In this document: one piece after another, positions 58,980 through 64,000 of the stretch
How positions within the stretch are numbered: the first letter of the stretch is position 1
Layout of the letters: each line of letters begins with the position of its first letter
DNA from: an uncultured Paracoccaceae bacterium
GTDB lineage: Bacteria > Pseudomonadota > Alphaproteobacteria > Rhodobacterales > Rhodobacteraceae
NCBI GenBank assembly: GCA_951812615.1
Contig: CATOSU010000003.1
Span: 248,001-312,000, forward strand
Direction: 5' to 3'
Length of the DNA stretch: 64,000 bases
The notes under the pieces: model-generated
Database searches by the model: none
Told to the model about the DNA's origin: nothing
What the model saw: the letters and a program-made list of their open reading frames with translations, nothing else
Translations under genes and position numbers: made by a program

Positions 58980-61049
58980 GTGCGCGATCCCCGCTATGAC
59001 GTTCTTTTCGAGCCCATGCAAATCGGTCCGGTCACGGCCCGAAACCGGTTTTATCAGGTGCCCCATTGCAATGGCGGGGGATACCGCGATCCGTCCGCCG
59101 CGGCTGCGATGCGTGGTTCAAAGGCAGAGGGCGGCTGGGGCGTGATCTTTACCGAGCAGTGCGAGATGCACCACACCTCGGAAGTAACGCCCTTTATCGA
59201 ACTTCGCCTTTGGGACGACAACGACATCCCGATATTGCGCGGGATGTCGGAGCGGATGAAGGAATACGGTGCCCTTGCCGGAATCCAGCTGGCCTATTCC
59301 GGGGTCAACGGTCCAAATCTCTACACCAGAGAGGTGCCGCTTGCGGTTTCGGCACAGCCGATCCGCACCTTCACCAACGACCCGGTTCAAGCCCGCGCGC
59401 TGGACAAAAGCGACATCCGCGACCTGCGCCGCTGGTTTGTGAATGCGGCCAAACGGTCCAGGGCCGCAGGTTTCGACCTGATCTGCCTGTATGGTGCACA
59501 CGGGTTTGGCATCTTTCAGCATTTCCTGAGCCGTGCCACCAACCACCGCAGCGATGAATATGGTGGCAGCCTGGAAAACCGGTCCCGTTTTGTGAACGAG
59601 GTCATCGGTGAGATGCGAGATGCCGTGGGCGACACGATGGGGATCACCCTGCGGCTGTCGCTGGACGAAACCATCGGGGATCTGGGGTTCTCCAACGCCG
59701 AAGTGCGCGAGTTCGTCGAGATGAACCGAAATCTGCCGGACCTGTGGGACCTCGCACAGGGCACATGGGAAGACTGCTCCGGACCGTCCCGGTTCAAGGA
59801 AGAGGCCGCGCAGGAGGCGCTTGTTTCGGGCATTCGGGAACTCACCGACAAGCCCGTTGTCGGCGTCGGCCGGTTCACCAGCCCCGACGTGATGGCAAAG
59901 ATGGTGCGCAACGGCACGCTTGATTTCATCGGCTGCGCGCGCCCGTCCATCGCCGATCCGTTTTTGCCCCGCAAGGTCGAGGAAGGCCGGATCGAGGATA
60001 TCCGCGAATGCATCGGGTGCAACATCTGCATCACCGGCGACATGACCATGTCGATCAGCCGCTGCACCCAGAACCCGACCTTCATGGAGGAATGGCGCAA
60101 GGGCTGGCACCCCGAACGGATGAACGCGAAGGGCGACAGCTCCAATGTACTGGTTGTCGGGGCCGGACCAGCAGGTCTTGAAGCCGCCCGGGCGCTGGCT
60201 GAACGCGGCTATGACGTGGCGCTGGCCGAGGCCGGCACGGCGGTGGGCGGGCGGGTGACCCGCGAACGCCTTCTGCCCGGGCTCTCCGCATGGGGCCGTG
60301 TGGTGGATTACCGCGATTACCAGATCAGCCAGAAGGCCAATGTCGAAACCTATTTCGAAAGCGAACTGGACGCCGGGAACATTCTGGAATTTGGTTTCGA
60401 AAACATCTGCATCGCAACCGGATCACACTGGCGCAGGGATGGTGTGTCGCGCCAGCATGTCGTGCCGTTTCCGACCGATGCCGGCATGCCATTGTATTCG
60501 CCTGACGACATGATGGACGCGGCGAAACCTTCGGGGCACGTGATGATCTATGACGACGATCACTATTACATGGGCGGCGTAATGGCGGAACTTCTGGTGC
60601 AGCAGGGATGCACCGTGACGCTGGTCACACCCGCAGCTTACGTCAGCGAATGGACACTCAACACGCTGGAGCAGCACGAAATTCACCGACGGCTTGCCGA
60701 TATGGGGGTGACGATTGAGCTAAACCGCGGGGTCACGGCCATCGGCGGCGATCACGTGGAAACGAATTGCATGTTCACCGGTCAACTGCGCGCGGTCGCC
60801 TGCGATGCGGTACTGCTGGTGTCCTCGCAGCTGGAAAACAACGGCGTTCACACGGCGCTCAAGGCGCGCGAGGCCGAATGGGACGATGCCGGCATCCGGT
60901 CGGTGAAGCTGATCGGTGACGCCAACGCGCCCGGTCCGATCGCATGGGCGACCTATGCCGGGCATCGCTATGCGCGTGAACTGGATGGCGAAGACATCGG
61001 CGACGCTCTGCCTTTCCGACGCGAGATCACCCAACTGGCTGAAGGCTGA
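58980..61049 (+). CDS. Trimethylamine-dehydrogenase-family iron-sulfur flavoprotein
   Basis: A 689-residue protein colinear with bacterial TMADH. Cys30 (RNRFYQVPHC) matches the Cys that covalently binds FMN. Tyr171 and His174 (YGAHGF) match the active-site pair. Cys344, 347, 350 and 362 (ECIGCNIC, RCTQN) form the 4Fe-4S site. The ADP-binding half follows from about 388 (VLVVGAGPAGLEAARAL). Residue 60 is Gln (FTEQCEM) where TMADH has Tyr60; dimethylamine and histamine dehydrogenases have Gln. N-methylproline demethylase or DgcA-type demethylases are alternatives. Start is GTG 58980 behind GGAGAGAG. Confidence 0.9.
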   Translation: MRDPRYDVLFEPMQIGPVTARNRFYQVPHCNGGGYRDPSAAAAMRGSKAEGGWGVIFTEQCEMHHTSEVTPFIELRLWDDNDIPILRGMSERMKEYGALAGIQLAYSGVNGPNLYTREVPLAVSAQPIRTFTNDPVQARALDKSDIRDLRRWFVNAAKRSRAAGFDLICLYGAHGFGIFQHFLSRATNHRSDEYGGSLENRSRFVNEVIGEMRDAVGDTMGITLRLSLDETIGDLGFSNAEVREFVEMNRNLPDLWDLAQGTWEDCSGPSRFKEEAAQEALVSGIRELTDKPVVGVGRFTSPDVMAKMVRNGTLDFIGCARPSIADPFLPRKVEEGRIEDIRECIGCNICITGDMTMSISRCTQNPTFMEEWRKGWHPERMNAKGDSSNVLVVGAGPAGLEAARALAERGYDVALAEAGTAVGGRVTRERLLPGLSAWGRVVDYRDYQISQKANVETYFESELDAGNILEFGFENICIATGSHWRRDGVSRQHVVPFPTDAGMPLYSPDDMMDAAKPSGHVMIYDDDHYYMGGVMAELLVQQGCTVTLVTPAAYVSEWTLNTLEQHEIHRRLADMGVTIELNRGVTAIGGDHVETNCMFTGQLRAVACDAVLLVSSQLENNGVHTALKAREAEWDDAGIRSVKLIGDANAPGPIAWATYAGHRYARELDGEDIGDALPFRREITQLAEG

Positions 61050-61058
61050 CGTACCGCC

Positions 61059-62166
61059 ATGACCCGGACACTGGAAATCCTCGACAGGCTGGTCGCCTTT
61101 GCGACCGTCAGTGCCGACAGCAACCTTGCCCTGATCGCCTATGTTCAGGATTTGCTGCAGGCAGCCGGGCACTCAGTAACGCGCATTCCGTCGCCCTGCG
61201 GTCGCAAGGCGGGGCTGTTTGCACGCATCGGTTCCGGCGACGGCGGGATCTGCCTGTCTGCGCATACCGATGTGGTCCCGGTCGAAGGGCAGAACTGGAC
61301 CTGTCCGCCGTTTCAACTCACCCGCCGCAACGGGCATGAAGGGGTTTCTCGCCGCCGCGCTGGCATTGGCCGAACAGGCGGGCAAAGACCCGCCCGCAGC
61401 GCCGCTGACGTTTGTCATTTCCTACGACGAAGAGGTCGGCTGTGTCGGCATTCGCCAGATGATGCCGGCGCTTGAACCACTGCTTGGGCGGCCCCGCGGG
61501 GTGATCGTGGGCGAACCGACGTCGATGCAGGTGGCAACCGGCCACAAGGGTAAGGTGGCACTCGATGTCACCTGCCATGGTCAGTCCGGACACAGTGCGC
61601 TGGCCCCGGAATTCGTGAATGCCATTCACGTGGCCGCCACCTTCGTGACCGGGATGCGCGCCTTGCAAAACAGGCTTGCACAGGGGCCGAAAGACAGCGC
61701 CTACAGCATCCCCTATTCAACGGTGCATGTCGGGCGGATCGAAGGCGGTCGCGCGCTGAACATCGTCCCGGATCTGGCGCGGATCGCCATGGAGTTTCGT
61801 CACCTCGCCAGCCAGCCCGCGTCGGAGATTGTGGACATGATCCGGTCGCAAGGCCGACAGGCCGGTGCCGCGTTCGGGGATTCCGCCGCGGTCCGGATCG
61901 AGGAAACCAACGCCTATTTCGGCCTGGAGGTGGCGCAGGACGATCCGCTGGTGCTCTGGGCGCTGGATCTGGTGGGCAGATCCCGGACCACAAAAGTGGC
62001 CTTCGGAACCGAGGCCGGGTTTTTCGACCAACTTGGCCTGAGCACCGTGGTGATCGGTCCCGGCAATATGGCGACCGACGGCCACAAACCCGACGAGGGG
62101 CTCGCCCTGTCTGAACTGGCTGCCTGCGATGCGATGATGACGCGTCTGTTGGCCGGGTTGCGGTGA
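61059..62166 (+). pseudogene. M20-family deacylase (ArgE-like) with internal deletion and frameshift
   Basis: The first part (61059 on) encodes ILDRLVAFATVSADSN, LSAHTDVVPVEGQNWTCPPF up to LTRRNG at about 61334. The next expected block, with the bridging metal ligand Asp of the GRGTCDMKG motif, is missing; the frame then resumes at MKGFLAAALAL (ATG 61336) one base off, consistent with loss of about 26 nt. The remainder (YDEEVGCVG, GEPTSMQVATGHKG and so on, to residue 370) is intact. ArgE and DapE-type M20 enzymes remove acyl groups from amines. The protein cannot be functional as read. Confidence 0.85.
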
Positions 62167-62243
62167 AATTCAGTGAGCGAGCCAGGCCTGGAATACTGAC
62201 ACTTACGTATTCTACGAATTGTTGGCGGCTGATCTGGTGCCAA

Positions 62244-62600
62244 TCATGGGCCAATATCCACCCCGAACGGCGCATAGACCCGCTCGATGCCCCAGTCGGC
62301 GTTTTCGTCCGTCATCATCACCAGCGAGTTCAGCTGGTCGCGGTGCATCACATGCCGCTCGGTGCCGGAGCGCGTGATCTCATGCCGGATGGTCGGGTGC
62401 AGGTGCCAGTGCACCAACTCGTCTGACTGCGAACCGGCCGAGGGGTTCTCGATCTCCAGCTCGGGCACCACGTAGAGATTGGTGGTGACGGCGCCGCCAT
62501 CATCCACGATCCGCTTCCAGAGCTTGCCCTCGGCACCCTAGACGTAGGTCGTGGTGACGCCGTTCAGGGTGACGCTGAGCGGGCGGTTTTCCTAATCGAG
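62244..62600 (-). pseudogene. Degraded RHS-repeat fragment
   Basis: On the minus strand, NRPLSVTLNGVTTTYV, GAEGKLWKRIVDDGG and HRDQLNSLVMMTDENADWG are RHS-repeat sequence, but two TAG stops at 62538-62540 and 62592-62594 interrupt it, and it ends at TGA 62244. It lies downstream of the putative immunity gene, as expected for an old RHS end displaced by the current toxin tip. Two more features are nearby: a palindrome GGGTTGGCACCCACCC at about 62607-62622 and no open frame in 62167-62243. Confidence 0.75.
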
Positions 62601-62628
62601 GGCGCTGGGTTGGCACCCACCCTACTTG

Positions 62629-63159
62629 CTATGTTCCACGAAATTCAAGGAGGGCAGACAAGTCAACATTCAGCTTTTGCGCGGCGGCTTCGATTGCGCT
62701 TTTTTCGAGCTTTACCTCATGGTAGATTTCCATCCAGCGGACAAATCCCTCCACAGTTTCCCAAAGCGGCTCAAGATTACTCGTATAGTCAGCGTTCATC
62801 GGTGCAGAGGACCAAGCTTTGTCGTCGCGTGTTCGCCAGATGTAACAATTTGCAATCAGCAAATCAAACGCCAATTCACCTTTGAAACTACCAAAAATAT
62901 CCGGAACTGCTTTCAGGAGTTTGTCGACATCCTTAAGTGGGTCATTGTTAAGAACCTTCGCGACAACACCGGCGGTCGAGAATAGGAAAAATACCTCGAT
63001 TCCTTCTCCGTTTTTGTAGGCAGCCATGCGCTCCGAACCACTTTCACCCCAATCTTCATGATATTCGAAATAGTTGAAATGCGGGTGCAATGAGTGACCA
63101 GCCTCCAACACGCTGAATATTCTAAACTTGGCCTGAAGTGTTGATATAAAACTGTCCAT
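62629..63159 (-). CDS. Putative immunity protein for the RHS toxin
   Basis: A 176-residue protein from ATG 63159 (MDSFISTLQAKFRIFSVLEA), ending at 62629. Frame is open upstream to 63231. It has no signal peptide; acidic, aromatic-rich helices (FNYFEYHEDWGESG, EPLWETVEGFVRWMEIYHEVK) suit an inhibitor of a basic nuclease. The base composition is clearly lower in GC than flanking genes. It starts 18 bases beyond the toxin stop, the standard toxin-immunity order. I do not recognise the immunity family. Confidence 0.65.
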   Translation of the reverse strand: MDSFISTLQAKFRIFSVLEAGHSLHPHFNYFEYHEDWGESGSERMAAYKNGEGIEVFFLFSTAGVVAKVLNNDPLKDVDKLLKAVPDIFGSFKGELAFDLLIANCYIWRTRDDKAWSSAPMNADYTSNLEPLWETVEGFVRWMEIYHEVKLEKSAIEAAAQKLNVDLSALLEFRGT

Positions 63160-63176
63160 AAAGATTCTGTGTCCAT

Positions 63177-63605
63177 TCACCGGTTCGATTCTGTTATATT
63201 TTGCGCCCTGCTTATAATTGCCAAATTCCAATCTCTTGTCGGCCCTCCTTTTGAAAACGGATCAACGTGATCGAAACTCCATTCATTTGATAGTGGAGTT
63301 ACACCCCTGACGCTCTTTTCCGGTTTCGACAACAACGAGCCGTCAATATCACTCCTGACAAAACCACCGTTGGATTTTTTATTCAGAGCGATGGCCTTGG
63401 CCTTTTGGGACGCCGTGAGGTTTCGGCTCTTAGAGGTCGGTATTTGAGAATAGTTGACCGGGCCGTTCCAAGGATCAAAAGAAGGTGTGTGGGTGCTGAC
63501 TTTGGAGTTTCGAGAACTGCCCCTGTTTATGCCCTTAAGAGCTTTCAGCCCTATTCTAGTGGTTACCGCAGAATCCGCTAACGGAACTGCAATCTCTGCA
63601 GCCAA
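63177..63605 (-). CDS. HNH-like nuclease tip of the RHS toxin, downstream of an in-frame stop
   Basis: In the same frame as the RHS core, directly after its TGA (63606-63608). The C-terminal part (GVTPLSNEWSFDHVDPFSKGG, then WNLAIISRAQNITESNR) is an HNH/endonuclease VII-like domain with the Asp-His pair and the Asn of the fold. A 60-residue Ser/Lys-rich linker (RGSSRNSKVSTHTPSFD) precedes it. Nuclease tips of this type kill neighbouring cells after contact-dependent delivery. Read through the stop it would be the last 142 residues of the RHS protein; alone it has only a TTG-type start. Confidence 0.7.
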   Translation of the reverse strand: MAAEIAVPLADSAVTTRIGLKALKGINRGSSRNSKVSTHTPSFDPWNGPVNYSQIPTSKSRNLTASQKAKAIALNKKSNGGFVRSDIDGSLLSKPEKSVRGVTPLSNEWSFDHVDPFSKGGPTRDWNLAIISRAQNITESNR

Positions 63606-64000
63606 TCAGATTGGATTTTCCCTGACGTCGTTCATGACCTCTTTTTCCTTGGAGGCCCAAAAAACATCTTCAGCATAATTGTCCGATTCGTCTTCGGTGT
63701 CCAATATCGCATCGACAATGCCTTCATTGCTGAAAGCTTCTCGGCTTGAGCCTTGGAAGTGGCCGGCTATTCCGGTTCCCCGTCCTGTGCCCAAGTTAGT
63801 ATCCGCTTCAGGGTCAAACGGCGTCAAGCCCCCCGGATCGCTCAAATTCACCGGATCGTTCCCGGCATAGGCATAGCGGTTCGTCCCCACCCCCGGCACC
63901 GTCGGGTCGAGCCAGTCGGGCTGGACGAACATCGCAAGCCCGGGGTCGTAGGTGCGGGCGTTGAGGTAGTGCAGCGCGGCGGCGGCGTCCTTGCGTTCGC
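63606..64000 (-). CDS. RHS repeat-associated core protein, partial (runs off right edge)
   Basis: The frame enters from the right edge: [20 protein letters not shown] (about 63912-63974), then [19 protein letters not shown], the RHS repeat-associated core that seals the toxin-containing shell. After the core, a pretoxin region ([37 protein letters not shown]) leads to a TGA at 63606-63608 and then the HNH-like tip in the same frame. The full protein, including its secretion region, is outside the window. Confidence 0.85.
   Translation of the reverse strand, partial: ERKDAAAALHYLNARTYDPGLAMFVQPDWLDPTVPGVGTNRYAYAGNDPVNLSDPGGLTPFDPEADTNLGTGRGTGIAGHFQGSSREAFSNEGIVDAILDTEDESDNYAEDVFWASKEKEVMNDVRENPI

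Noticed and set aside
1-64000. tRNA genes, CRISPR arrays, insertion sequences, prophage or integrase genes
   Set aside because: None were seen on either strand. The RHS locus is the only clearly mobile-looking part.

Overview
The window reads as chromosomal DNA of a Rhodobacteraceae member (Roseobacter-type alphaproteobacterium). The base composition is GC-rich. The gene order uvrC-pgsA-moaD-moaE, the alphaproteobacterial-type metG, an ImuA-like protein and three copies of a GC-rich dispersed repeat with an AAATACTCC-type core all fit that group. No tRNA, rRNA, CRISPR array or transposase was seen.

Region 1 (about 0.6-16.1 kb) is a carbohydrate or polyol catabolic locus. A LacI-type repressor sits at its centre. 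Leftward run a TIM-barrel epimerase, a Gfo/Idh/MocA oxidoreductase, a complete CUT1 ABC importer (two different ATPases, binding protein, two permeases, a small membrane protein), a PfkB kinase, a Tm-1-like protein and a cupin. Rightward run an RbsD/FucU mutarotase, DhaK, DhaL and a fused DhaK-DhaL kinase. The substrate is unknown; the kinases point to a small ketose such as dihydroxyacetone or a C4 ketose as intermediate. The two importer ATPases carry complementary motif losses that predict one canonical and one degenerate ATP site.

Region 2 (16-54 kb) is mostly ordinary: flavin monooxygenase, DMT exporter, CoxG-like protein, ABC-2 exporter, S49 peptidase, Na+/Ca2+ exchanger, SDR, uvrC-pgsA-moaD-moaE, amidase plus acyl-CoA ligase, metG, MFS, orphan ImuA-like protein, GNAT, aldo/keto reductase, two paralogous lipoproteins, HDAC-like deacetylase, M48 protease, TauD dioxygenase, a frameshifted rimO, and an envelope block (phosphomannomutase, kdsA, KpsE-like, KpsT-like) without a KpsM permease. 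A haloacetate-dehalogenase-like hydrolase, YHS, DUF302 and GFA proteins follow.

Region 3 (55-62.2 kb) looks like an amine-catabolic cluster: flavin monooxygenase, RidA, DUF1028, LysR, a trimethylamine-dehydrogenase-family flavoprotein and an M20 deacylase. It appears to be decaying: lysR has an in-frame stop at codon 12, the M20 gene has lost about 26 nt including a metal-ligand Asp, and a binding-protein gene upstream is reduced to its last codons.

Region 4 (62.2-64 kb, running off the right edge) is the end of an RHS polymorphic toxin locus on the minus strand: RHS core, HNH-like nuclease tip separated by an in-frame TGA, a lower-GC putative immunity gene and a degraded second RHS fragment.

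All calls come from reading the sequence and recalled family motifs; no database search was run. Several disrupted genes could be assembly errors, and raw reads would settle that.
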